From Streptomyces musisoli (lineage in GTDB: Bacteria; Actinomycetota; Actinomycetes; Streptomycetales; Streptomycetaceae), in assembly GCF_016741855.1 (NCBI RefSeq), contig NZ_JAERRH010000008.1, positions 62,001-126,000 of the forward strand: 64,000 nt of DNA. Reading direction: 5' to 3'. Positions 50,377-61,666 of this stretch are shown one piece after another. The first letter of the stretch is position 1, and each line of letters begins with the position of its first letter. The position numbers and the translations under genes were made by a program. Under the pieces are notes generated by a model that saw only the letters and a list, made by a program, of their open reading frames with translations, ran no database searches and had not been told where the DNA came from.

Positions 50377-52830
50377 TCAGTCGGGCGCGACCGTGCCGTC
50401 GGTGAGCCCGTCGTACATCCCGCGCACGAGCTGCTCCCCGAGCCGGCTCGCTTGCCTGAGCGCCCGCTCGAACTCGTCGAGTGCTCGGAAGCGCGCGCCG
50501 TAGCGCCGCTGTTCCTCCAGCGGGAGCCGGGGCAACTGGAGGCGGCGCACGTCCAGCCGGGTCGCCGTGGAGGCGTAACTGCTGGCCTGCCGGTTGTTGG
50601 CGGTACCGCGCAGGAACCCGGCGAGGAACCACGGGTCGAGGGCCGTGCGATCGGGGCGCAGAAGCACGAGGTTGCGCCCCAGGGCGGCGCCTCCCGTCGC
50701 GTCGTCGATGACGCGCGCCACCGAGCCCCCGCCGAGCACCGGTACGACGACATCGCCCGGCTCGGTCAGGACGGCCTCCTCCTCGCTCTCGGGCAGCGTG
50801 CCCGAAGGTGCCGTTCCGGCCAGCACGTCGTGGTCGGTGAGCACCGGCACGCGCGCGTGGCCGCCGTTTCCGCCGGTGCGCATCACCAGCGCGCCCCCGC
50901 GCGCGAGTTCACCGACGGTGGTCAGCGGCCAGCGCACGGGCGGTGCCGGGTCGGCGGGGGGCGGGGTGAGGTCGGCGGTCAGCCGCAGGGTCGCGCCCAG
51001 GCGCTCGCGCACCTGCGTCAGCTGCTCCGCGCCGTCGGCGACCGCGGCCGGCGGCAGATGACGGGCGGGAGCGAGGTCCACATCGTCGTCGAGGAGTTCG
51101 ATGACCGGCAGCGAACGGGCGAGCCCCGGCCGCTCCGCCAGCCGCCCCTCGCGCGCGAAGGAACGCCAGGCGTCCAGCACGGCCTCCCGCACCGCGGCCC
51201 AGTCCGGACCGCCCCGCCCCTCCCCGGCGAACCGCCCCGTGTCCACGAGCAGCACCTCGGGCGTGGCCGGCGCGCGGTCCGGCCGGCGCAGCACCCACAG
51301 GTGCAGCGGGATGTTGTACGGCGGTGCCGCGCCGACCGGCAGCGCGACGACGGCCCGGAGCGCGCCCCGGCGCAGCAGGTCGGCACGGATCCGGCGCCCG
51401 GAACGGCGGGACGCGGTGGCCGGCGGCATGAGCAGCACGGCGGTGCCGCCGTCGGCCAGCCGGGCCAGCGCGTGCTGCACCCAGGCCAGCTCGGACTCGG
51501 TGCGCGCGGGGAAGCCGTACTCCCAGCGCGGGTCGTAGGCGAGTTCGTCGTGGCCCCAGTTGCGCTCGTTGAACGGCGGATGGCACAGCACCGCGTCGGC
51601 GCGCAGCCCCGGGTGCGCGTCGGCGCGCAGCGTGTCGCCGGCGGCGGCGCGCACGGTGGCCCTGCTGTGCAGCGCGAGCCGCAGCGCGCTGAGCGCGGCG
51701 AGTTCCGGGGCGCCGTCCTGGGCGTACAGCTCCTGCTCGGGGCGGGCGTCCACGGCGCGCAGCAGGGCGCCGGTGCCGCAGGCCGGGTCCAGGATGGTAC
51801 GGGCCGGGCCGGCCAGGTCGGCCATGAGACCGGCGAGGTCGGCCGGGGTGAGCGTGTACTGGCGGGGGTTGGCGTCCAGGTGCCGGCCCAGCAGGAACTC
51901 GAACGTCTGCCGGGCTCCGGCCTCGGCGGCCAGCTCGGCGGCGCCGCGCAGGAGGGGGGCGGAGGGCAGGAGCTGGGGGCCGGTGGGGGTGGGGACCGCG
52001 GGAGTGGGGGTGGCGGGGGTGACCGAAGGGGACGAGGCCGCCGCTGCCGCCGATGCCGCCGGGGTGGCCGCAGCGGCATGGGCGGCATCGACGGCATGGG
52101 CGGCCTGTCCGGTCGATGCGTTCTGTGTGGTCCCGGAGGATTGGGGGGTGACTGCGGCTGCGGTGGGGTGGGCGGCGGCCGATGCGTCGTGAATGGTCGG
52201 TGCGGTGTGAACAGCTGGCGGGGTGTTCACAGGCGGTGAGGTCGGTGAGGAGTTCACAGCAGGCGCCGTGAGTGCCGCGTTCACACCGGTGACGTCGGCC
52301 GCGGAATTCACACCCGGCGTCTGAGGCGTCGGATTCACACTGCCGCCTTCGCCACCCGTGTTCACGGGAAGCGGTCCGTTCACAGCCCCCACGGCACGCC
52401 GGGACGGACCGTCGGGCACCGTGCCGCCCGGCGCACCGCCGAAGCGCGGCGTCAGCACCTGGTCCAGCGCGCCCGGCAGCATCGCGGCCAGCCGTGCGTC
52501 GGAGCCGGCGCTCGCGTCCAGCCAGACGGTGGGCCGCTCATGGATCAGCAGCAGCACGCAGCCGGTGTGGACCAGGGCGGTCAGCGGGCCTTCCGGGTGG
52601 CCGGCGAGCTGCTGCCAGACGCGTTCGCGCAGCGGGACCTCGGCGAGTTTGCCCTGCTTGCGCAGCCAGGCCTCGACCTCGGCGAGCGCGAACGACGGGC
52701 TGCTCTCCGTGCCGCCCACCGGCTTGGGGAAGTCGGCGTGCCGGCGCCGCCAGTTACTGACAGCGGCACGGCCCACTCCGGCGAGCCGCGCGATTCCGGC
52801 CGCGGTCACCTCTGTCGCGTTGTCCTGCAC
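50377..52830 (-). CDS. Orphan N6-adenine methylase/TRD-like protein with HTH and VN repeats
   Basis: An 817-residue fusion. Residues 5-30 form a helix-turn-helix (VTAAGIARLAGVGRAAVSNWRRR). Residues 150-209 hold seven VN-x7 units; 205-285 are Ala/Pro/Thr rich. A HsdM-like methylase follows (about 295-560): motif I LDPACGTG (347-354) is intact but motif IV reads CHPPF (416-420) where NPPF/NPPY is expected. The C-terminal 250 residues are HsdS-like (TVGELARGGALVMRT, LPLEEQRRYGARFRALDEFERALRQASRL). No HsdR or restriction gene is nearby. The changed catalytic Asn suggests loss of methylation and a regulatory role. GTG start at 52830 follows GGGAGCGGGG. Divergent from a small secreted protein gene. 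Confidence 0.78.
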   Translation of the reverse strand: MQDNATEVTAAGIARLAGVGRAAVSNWRRRHADFPKPVGGTESSPSFALAEVEAWLRKQGKLAEVPLRERVWQQLAGHPEGPLTALVHTGCVLLLIHERPTVWLDASAGSDARLAAMLPGALDQVLTPRFGGAPGGTVPDGPSRRAVGAVNGPLPVNTGGEGGSVNPTPQTPGVNSAADVTGVNAALTAPAVNSSPTSPPVNTPPAVHTAPTIHDASAAAHPTAAAVTPQSSGTTQNASTGQAAHAVDAAHAAAATPAASAAAAASSPSVTPATPTPAVPTPTGPQLLPSAPLLRGAAELAAEAGARQTFEFLLGRHLDANPRQYTLTPADLAGLMADLAGPARTILDPACGTGALLRAVDARPEQELYAQDGAPELAALSALRLALHSRATVRAAAGDTLRADAHPGLRADAVLCHPPFNERNWGHDELAYDPRWEYGFPARTESELAWVQHALARLADGGTAVLLMPPATASRRSGRRIRADLLRRGALRAVVALPVGAAPPYNIPLHLWVLRRPDRAPATPEVLLVDTGRFAGEGRGGPDWAAVREAVLDAWRSFAREGRLAERPGLARSLPVIELLDDDVDLAPARHLPPAAVADGAEQLTQVRERLGATLRLTADLTPPPADPAPPVRWPLTTVGELARGGALVMRTGGNGGHARVPVLTDHDVLAGTAPSGTLPESEEEAVLTEPGDVVVPVLGGGSVARVIDDATGGAALGRNLVLLRPDRTALDPWFLAGFLRGTANNRQASSYASTATRLDVRRLQLPRLPLEEQRRYGARFRALDEFERALRQASRLGEQLVRGMYDGLTDGTVAPD
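52226..52383. repeat. 27-bp-spaced TTCAC array inside the methylase gene
   Basis: TTCAC occurs at 52226, 52253, 52280, 52307, 52334 and 52361 (27-base period) and at 52379. On the coding strand these are GTGAAC/GTGAAT, the VN codons of the nonapeptide repeat. The intervening bases are not conserved. Confidence 0.85.
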
Positions 52831-52919
52831 CGGCCCCGCTCCCCTCGTCCCGTGTGTGCACCGAGCATACCGGCGTGCACAGGACTCATGGATTCTCGAG
52901 CGTGTACTGATCTTAATGC

Positions 52920-52958
52920 GTGAACTGTGTTGACTCGGTTCACAGGCTCTGCTCTTAT
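52920..52958 (+). promoter_or_regulatory. Promoter and palindrome between divergent genes
   Basis: TTGACT (52930-52935) and TCTTAT (52953-52958) are 17 bases apart. A perfect inverted repeat GTGAAC-N12-GTTCAC (52920-52943) brackets the -35. GTGAAC is also the motif repeated inside the neighbouring methylase gene. Confidence 0.6.
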
Positions 52959-53018
52959 TGACCCAGCGAACGAGCGGCCACCGAGGGGGAGGCCGCCGCA
53001 TTCGGGGAGGGTTTCGTC

Positions 53019-53708
53019 ATGGGTATGAAGGCCAAGGTCGCGCTCGGTGCCGTCGTGGGAATCGTCGTCATCGGGGCCGTGTCCGCGAACGCCGGCAGCG
53101 ACGGCAAGGACGGCGGTTCCGGCGGCGGCGGCAAGGGCTCTTCGGCGTCGGCCCAGCACAAGTCCGGCACCAAGAAGGACTCGGGGAGCGGCAAGGCGGC
53201 CGAGGAGAAGAAGGCCGCCATCGCGGGCGACGGCGAGTACCAGGTCGGCTCGGACGTGAAGCCGGGGACGTACCGCACGGCCGGCAACACCGACGACATG
53301 TGCTACTGGGAACGTGCCAAGGACGCCTCGGGCGAGATGGACTCCCTGCTGGCCAACGACAACGTCAGCGGCACGAGCTACGTGACCGTCAAGGCCAGCG
53401 ACAAGATCTTCAAGTCCAGCGGCTGCAAGGACTGGGAGGCCGTGGACCCGAAGGCGAAGGGCACGCCCGCGTCCTCGATGGACGGCGACGGAGGCATGTT
53501 CAAGGTCGGTACGGACATCGCGCCGGGCACCTACAAGTCGACCGGGAACGCCGACGACTCCTGCTACTGGGAGCGCACGAAGGACGCCGACCACGGGCTG
53601 AACTCGATCATCGCCAACAACAACGTCAGCGGCACGGCCGTCGTCACCATCAGCCCGTCGGACGCCTACTTCAAGACGAACGACTGCGGCGACTGGAAGA
53701 AGGCCTGA
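53019..53708 (+). CDS. Secreted protein with duplicated ~70-residue domain
   Basis: A 229-residue exported protein. N-terminal hydrophobic signal or anchor (about 5-24), a Gly/Ser/Lys spacer, then two tandem copies of one domain (about 72-142 and 158-228). Shared features: VGSDVKPGTYRT/VGTDIAPGTYKS, CYWER, ANDNVSG/ANNNVSG and a C-terminal CKDW/CGDW; each copy has two Cys, probably a disulfide. The domain pattern is found in Streptomyces lipoproteins and secreted proteins of unknown role. ATG at 53019 with GGGAGGG eight bases upstream. Confidence 0.82.
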   Translation: MGMKAKVALGAVVGIVVIGAVSANAGSDGKDGGSGGGGKGSSASAQHKSGTKKDSGSGKAAEEKKAAIAGDGEYQVGSDVKPGTYRTAGNTDDMCYWERAKDASGEMDSLLANDNVSGTSYVTVKASDKIFKSSGCKDWEAVDPKAKGTPASSMDGDGGMFKVGTDIAPGTYKSTGNADDSCYWERTKDADHGLNSIIANNNVSGTAVVTISPSDAYFKTNDCGDWKKA

Positions 53709-53834
53709 CCCGTCCGCTCGTCCCCGGCGCGGGACCGCCCCGCGCCGGCCCCGGGCCGGCCGCCGACGCCGCCCCGCCACCCGCGCCGTCACGCGTCCCC
53801 GCACCCCGGCGCACCGCACCCGCCGCACCGGACC

Positions 53835-54032
53835 GAACTCGTCAGGACCGGCGGCACCGTCTGCATGAAGTACGACGAGGCCTTCCTGCGGGCCTAGAGC
53901 GAGGGCGAGTCGAAGGCCGACACGGACGCGGCCGTGGCGATGCCGGCCGGGACGTGGACCAAGATGTCCGGGAAGGGGCAGGACGCCAAGGAGATCGCGG
54001 GCTTCTGCGACCTGGACGCGCCGGGCAGCTGA
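53835..54032 (+). pseudogene. Small-protein remnant with in-frame stop
   Basis: The frame reads ELVRTGGTVCMKYDEAFLRA, then TAG (53895-53897), then SEGESKADTDAAVAMPAGTW...GFCDLDAPGS and TGA. The two Cys and codon bias continue across the stop, and CAG is a natural ancestor for TAG. No start or RBS fits; the 5' part seems lost in GC-rich filler at 53709-53834. Confidence 0.6.
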
Positions 54033-54056
54033 CGCCGGGCCGGGGCCGGCGCGGGG

Positions 54057-54800
54057 TCAGAGGGGGCGCCGCATCCACACGTTGGGTTCGACGTAGACGG
54101 CGTACCCGCGGTCCGGTTCGCAGCGGACCGGGGCCAGCGCGCCGGGCACCTCGACCTCGCCCGCGGTGTCGAAGGGCAGCCCGGTCCAGCGCCGCCACTC
54201 CTCCAGCGAGCCGGTCACGGTCATGGAGGCCGTGGCGATGGAGTCGATGGTGGCGCCGGCCCGGGCGTGGACGCGCAGCCACGGGTCCTCGGGCAGTCCG
54301 TCGGCGCGGACCCGGTGGGCGTACTCGGTCATCGGGGTGCGCGGTTCACGGTGCTTGGCGTTCGGGCGGACGGGGGCGACGACCTCGCGGAAGCCGCGGG
54401 CGCGGGCGTTGTCCCGCATCGCCGAGAGCATGACGCCGGACAGGCCGTGGCCCTGGGCGTGCGGGGCGATGGTGACCGAGATGGCGCTCACGGTGTCCGG
54501 GCGGGTGCCGCGGCGCAGGTCGGCGAAGGCCCACGCGAGGACCTGGTCCCAGCCCCGGGCCGGCAGGGTGCGCCGGCCCTCCACGTCGAGGGCGAACGGC
54601 ACGCTGTAGGCGTGCGCGACGACCTGGCCGTGCTCGTCCTCGGCGAACAGCGCGTAGTCCGGCAGTTCGGTGGGGATGCGACCGTAGTGGGTGTTGCCCA
54701 CGGGGTCGTTGGTGACGAACTCCGGCCATGTGTCGACCATGCCGAGCACCGCCGGCAGCCGGTCGGGCCGCTCGGCGAGGCTGCTCACCCTGATGTCCAT
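54057..54800 (-). CDS. GNAT-like N-acetyltransferase
   Basis: A 247-residue protein. The acetyl-CoA segment reads AISVTIAPHAQGHGLSGVMLSAMRDNAR, where QGHGLSG stands for the Q/RxxGxG/A motif. The N-terminal half (DTWPEFVTNDPVGNTHY, YALFAEDEHGQVVAHAYSVPF) is the GNAT core. ATG at 54800 has no Shine-Dalgarno; TACCGT seven bases upstream suggests a leaderless mRNA. Substrate unknown. Confidence 0.8.
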   Translation of the reverse strand: MDIRVSSLAERPDRLPAVLGMVDTWPEFVTNDPVGNTHYGRIPTELPDYALFAEDEHGQVVAHAYSVPFALDVEGRRTLPARGWDQVLAWAFADLRRGTRPDTVSAISVTIAPHAQGHGLSGVMLSAMRDNARARGFREVVAPVRPNAKHREPRTPMTEYAHRVRADGLPEDPWLRVHARAGATIDSIATASMTVTGSLEEWRRWTGLPFDTAGEVEVPGALAPVRCEPDRGYAVYVEPNVWMRRPL

Positions 54801-54874
54801 GACGGTCACGGTAGGCGGAACACACCGGGCCCGGTAGCGATTTACCCAGGGTGTCGCCTGCTCGTACGAGCAGG

Positions 54875-55591
54875 TCAGCGGGCCCGGAAACGCTCGGGTG
54901 CCTTGGTCGGGCTGCCGCCGGTGGGGAGCTTCTGGGCCGGGCAGGCGGCGAGGACCTTCTTCATGGCCGACTGCTCGGCGGCGGTGACCCACAGGCCGTA
55001 CTTCTTCTTGACCGCGACCTGGGCGGCGACATAGGTGCAGCGGTACGCCTTGTCGGGCGGGAGCCAGGTGGCCGCGTCGCCGTCACCCTTGCCTCGGTTG
55101 GTGCTCGCGTCGACCGCGATGAGGTTGAGCGGGTCGTTGGCCAGGGCTATGCGCTTGCTGGGGTCCCAGTACTTGGCCCCCTTCTGCCAGGCGTCGGAGA
55201 GGGCGACGACGTGGTCGATGTCGACCTGGCTGCGGCCTCGCCGGTAGGTGATCTCCTTGCCGGAGTAGGGGTCGGGCTTCAGCAGGCCGTACGAGACCTT
55301 GCAGGTGCCGCCGGTGAACTTCACCTGCTTCAGATCGCGTTTGAGTATGTCGTCGCGGGTGTCACAGGAGTTGGAGTCGGTGTCCGCCCAGGCGGATCCG
55401 AAGCGGTCACGGGAGTAACCGGTCTTCGACGCGCGCCCCTTGACGGTCAGTGAGCCGGCGGCGGCCAGGGCCGCGCCCCCGCTTCCGGTCCGCTGCGGGC
55501 CGGAGGTCCCCTCGGTCTGGTCGGCCGTGCATCCGGTCACGGTGACCAGCACGGCCACGGCGGTGGCAGCTCCGTCCCTCAGACGCGTCAC
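54875..55591 (-). CDS. HNH-family (DUF1524-like) nuclease lipoprotein
   Basis: A 238-residue exported protein. A short signal with lipobox VTGC (Cys at about 21). The domain has the secreted actinobacterial HNH pattern: SCDTRDDILKRDL, VDIDHVVALSDAWQKGA (His as metal/catalytic base), ANDPLNLIAVDASTNRGKGD and AATWLPPDKAYRCTYVA. Likely a metal-dependent extracellular nuclease. GTG at 55591 with GGAGG nine bases upstream is preferred over the longer frame. Monocistronic by appearance. Confidence 0.87.
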   Translation of the reverse strand: MTRLRDGAATAVAVLVTVTGCTADQTEGTSGPQRTGSGGAALAAAGSLTVKGRASKTGYSRDRFGSAWADTDSNSCDTRDDILKRDLKQVKFTGGTCKVSYGLLKPDPYSGKEITYRRGRSQVDIDHVVALSDAWQKGAKYWDPSKRIALANDPLNLIAVDASTNRGKGDGDAATWLPPDKAYRCTYVAAQVAVKKKYGLWVTAAEQSAMKKVLAACPAQKLPTGGSPTKAPERFRAR

Positions 55592-55955
55592 GGTACGTCC
55601 TCCTTGCTCGCCCGGCCCGCCCCTCACGTGCGAGCGGAGTGTTCCACTCTCCACCGTAACTTCCCTCTGTCGGCGGGCAGATAGAGCGCAAAGGGTTGTT
55701 TACGGGGCAAGGCAGGCGCATCGGAGGGGATATGAGGCCGCGCAGGGGGGCACGAAAGGTGGGAGGCCGCCCCGCGCGCCGCCTCCGCAGCCCCCCTGGC
55801 CCCGGGAAACCATCACCTGCGGGCCCGTGAGTCTGCGAGCCCGTGAGTCCGCGGGCCCGTAAGTCTGCGCGCCCGTGAGTCTGCGAGCCCGCGAGCCCCT
55901 AGACCTGTGGGCGGACTTGACCTTGTCACTGGCGGCAGGGTCCGACGATCCCGGC
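55592..55955. other. 364-base gap with short repeats
   Basis: About 55820-55905 holds five imperfect copies of a ~17-base unit, GCCCGTGAGTCTGCGAG. TTGACC at 55917-55922 may be a -35 element for the following gene. No gene is seen. Confidence 0.6.
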
Positions 55956-56822
55956 ATGAGCGAGAACAGCCCCTCCCAAGCCGGCCTCTCTGAGACCGAC
56001 CGCCCCCGGACCAGCCCTTCCCGGACCGGCTCCTCCCGGACCAGCCCTCCCCAGACCAGCTCCTCCCAGACCGGCTCCTCCCGGGGGCCCCGTACCGTCC
56101 TCGTGACCGGCGCCGGCACCGGTATCGGACGGGCCACCGCCCGCGCGTTCGCCGCCGAGGGCGCCCGGGTCGTCGCCGTCGGCCGCCGGGCCGCACCCCT
56201 GGTCGAGACCGCCGAAGGGCACCCCGGGATCACGCCGCTGACCGCGGACCTCACCGCCGAGGACGGGCCCCCGCAGGTCGTACGGGCCGCACTGGAGTGG
56301 TACGGCCGGCTCGACGTGCTCGTCAACAACGCGGCCGTCGTCACCACCGACTCCCTGCGCGGCTACACGCGCGCGTCGGTACGGCCGCTGCTGGATACCA
56401 ACCTGCTCGCGCCCGTGCTGCTCACCCAGGCCGCGCTGCCCGCGCTGGAGGAGAGCCGGGGCGTCGTGGTGAACGTGACGACCTCGGTGGGCCAGCGGGG
56501 CTGGCCCGGCAACTCCCTGTACGCGGCGGGCAAGGCGGCGCTGGAGGTGCTGACCCGCAGTTGGGCGGTGGAACTGGCGCCGCACGGCATCCGGGTGGTC
56601 GCGGTGGCCCCGGGCGCGATCGAGACACCGATCGCCGACCACTCCGGGCTCACCGCCGAGCAACTGGACGGCCTGCGCAAGTGGCAGCTCGACCACACCC
56701 CGCTCGGCCGGATCGGCCGCCCCGAGGAGGTCGCCTGGGCCATCACCGGACTCGCCTCGCCGCAGGCGTCGTTCGTGACGGGGGTGGTGCTGCCGGTGGA
56801 CGGCGGCGCGGTCGTTGCCTGA
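55956..56822 (+). CDS. Short-chain dehydrogenase/reductase
   Basis: A 288-residue SDR. Residues 1-46 are a Ser/Thr/Pro/Arg-rich extension with internal repeats (RTSPSRTGSSRTSPPQTSSS). The Rossmann motif is VTGAGTGIG; NNAA follows; the catalytic triad is Ser (TTSVGQRG), Tyr (SLYAAGKAAL) and Lys. It ends in the classical FVTGVVLPVDGG. The product is an NAD(P)H oxidoreductase of unknown substrate. ATG at 55956 lacks a clear RBS; a start inside the extension (near the Rossmann fold) cannot be excluded. Confidence 0.87.
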   Translation: MSENSPSQAGLSETDRPRTSPSRTGSSRTSPPQTSSSQTGSSRGPRTVLVTGAGTGIGRATARAFAAEGARVVAVGRRAAPLVETAEGHPGITPLTADLTAEDGPPQVVRAALEWYGRLDVLVNNAAVVTTDSLRGYTRASVRPLLDTNLLAPVLLTQAALPALEESRGVVVNVTTSVGQRGWPGNSLYAAGKAALEVLTRSWAVELAPHGIRVVAVAPGAIETPIADHSGLTAEQLDGLRKWQLDHTPLGRIGRPEEVAWAITGLASPQASFVTGVVLPVDGGAVVA

Positions 56823-57117
56823 CCGCCGGCCTCCCGGAACCGCCCCCCGCCGGGGCGTGCCACCGGTGACCGACCTTCCGGTGCACAGACGCCGGAGCGT
56901 GCCACCGGCGACCGACACCTCCGGTGCACACGCCGGAGGGTGCCACCGGTGACCGGCACGAGACCGGCAAACCTCGTAGACCCGAGCCCGGAGTACCGGA
57001 GCGGGGCAAACCGACGACCGGAGCCCGGGCATACCAGAGCGGGGTCAACCGAGGGCCGAAGCCCGGAAGTTCCGGTGCGTTTGGGCGGGGCCCGGAGGGC
57101 CGAGGGTCCCGGGGCCG
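56823..57117. repeat. ~41-bp tandem repeats after the SDR gene
   Basis: Units beginning CGTGCCACCGGTGACCGAC at about 56856 and 56898, plus a partial third at about 56939; then weaker CGGAGCCCGG repeats to 57080. No gene is seen. Confidence 0.7.
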
Positions 57118-57474
57118 TCAGGCAGTCCTGTCCGCCTGGCTCAGTGCGGCCGCCAGTCGGTCCCGGACCGCCGTCTGGGACGCGATGCGGGCGTCCAGCA
57201 CGGCCAGCCGGTCCCGGGCGACCTCCAGCCCCTTGGCGGAGGCGGGGCCGGCGGTCACGTCGCCGTCCAGGCAGGGCAGGAACACCCGTACGTCGTCCAG
57301 GGTCAGCCCCGCCTCCAGGAGCCGGCGGATGTTGCGGACACGGACCGCCGCACGGGCGTCGTACGCGCGGTAGCCGTTGGCGGCGCGCGCGGACGTGATC
57401 AGGCCCTGCTGCTCGTAGTGGCGCAGGGCGCGCGGTGTCGTTCCGGTCGCCGCGGCCAGCTCACCGATCCGCAC
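57118..57474 (-). CDS. MerR-family transcriptional regulator
   Basis: A 118-residue regulator. HTH: MRIGELAAATGTTPRALRHYEQQGLI with the wing ARAANGYRAYD; then VRVRNIRRLLEAGLTLDDVRVFLPCLDGD and a dimerisation helix. A single Cys (LPCLDG) is in the effector region. GTG at 57474. It converges with the SDR gene and may respond to oxidants or drugs, but no operator is apparent; possible regulator of the SDR. Confidence 0.88.
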   Translation of the reverse strand: MRIGELAAATGTTPRALRHYEQQGLITSARAANGYRAYDARAAVRVRNIRRLLEAGLTLDDVRVFLPCLDGDVTAGPASAKGLEVARDRLAVLDARIASQTAVRDRLAAALSQADRTA

Positions 57475-57538
57475 GCGCGTCCCGCCCCCTGCCCCTGCCC
57501 CTGCCCGTGTTGCTCTCCCTGCCCCCGCCCATCGGACG

Positions 57539-61069
<3,531 letters not shown>

Positions 61070-61390
61070 GGAGGAGGCTTTCCGTCCGGGTGTGGGCAAC
61101 GCGAACAGCCCGACGCGGGTGGCGGGCCGGGGGTCTCCAGCCTACGACGCCGGGCCGGGCGGTGCCGGAGGCTGTGGACAACCTCCGCCGTTCGGTGCCC
61201 TGCGCTGCCGTCGCCCCTCCGGGGCTGCGCCCTGGACCGGCGCCCACCCGGCACCCGACGTGAACCACCGGGGCCCCCGCTGCACGCGCCCCGGCGCCGG
61301 AACCGCGCCCGCCCGCACCCCGTTCGGACCGCCGAGCCCCCCCCACAGCACACACGGCGCACATGGCACGCACAGCACACGCAGCAAAGA

Positions 61391-61432
61391 ACCCGGCGCC
61401 AGGAAGTCCCCCAAGACTCCCTGGCGCCGGGT
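61391..61432 (-). terminator. Hairpin downstream of permease
   Basis: ACCCGGCGCCAGG and its exact complement around a 16-base loop. Probably ends the permease transcript. Confidence 0.7.
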
Positions 61433-61467
61433 CGTCCCCCGCAACCCCCGTGTGCGGTGGGCCCCGG

Positions 61468-61495
61468 CCCGGCCCGGGCCTCGGCCCGGGCCGGG
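61468..61495 (-). terminator. Second strong hairpin
   Basis: CCCGGCCCGGGCC and its exact complement around TC, a 13-bp stem. Confidence 0.6.
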
Positions 61496-61546
61496 CGGCT
61501 GCTCCGTCGCGACGGCGCTCGGCCAGTCCGCGCGATGACGTTCGGC

Positions 61547-61666
61547 CACTCCCTCGCGACGGCGTTCGGCTGATCCGTCGCGACGGCGATCGGCTGATCC
61601 GTCGCGATGGCGATCGGCTGATCCGTCGCGATGGCGATCGGCTAATCCGTCGCGATGGCGTTCAGC
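61547..61666 (-). repeat. 24-bp tandem repeat spanning the permease stop codon
   Basis: Clear units start at 61571, 61595, 61619 and 61643, with weaker copies before. The last unit holds the permease stop (TAG, 61642-61644 minus strand). Other copies have CAG there. The unit is eight codons, so readthrough would add TDQPIAIA-type repeats. Confidence 0.85.

Larger units (their letters stand above)
61070..61641. other. 572-base gap between permease and mfd
   Basis: No gene is supported. It includes two strong hairpins (61391-61432, 61468-61495) and a 24-bp repeat array that enters the permease 3' end. Confidence 0.6.

Noticed and set aside
50377..52830. Calling a type I restriction-modification system
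   Set aside because: No HsdR gene, M and S parts are fused, and the catalytic motif is altered.
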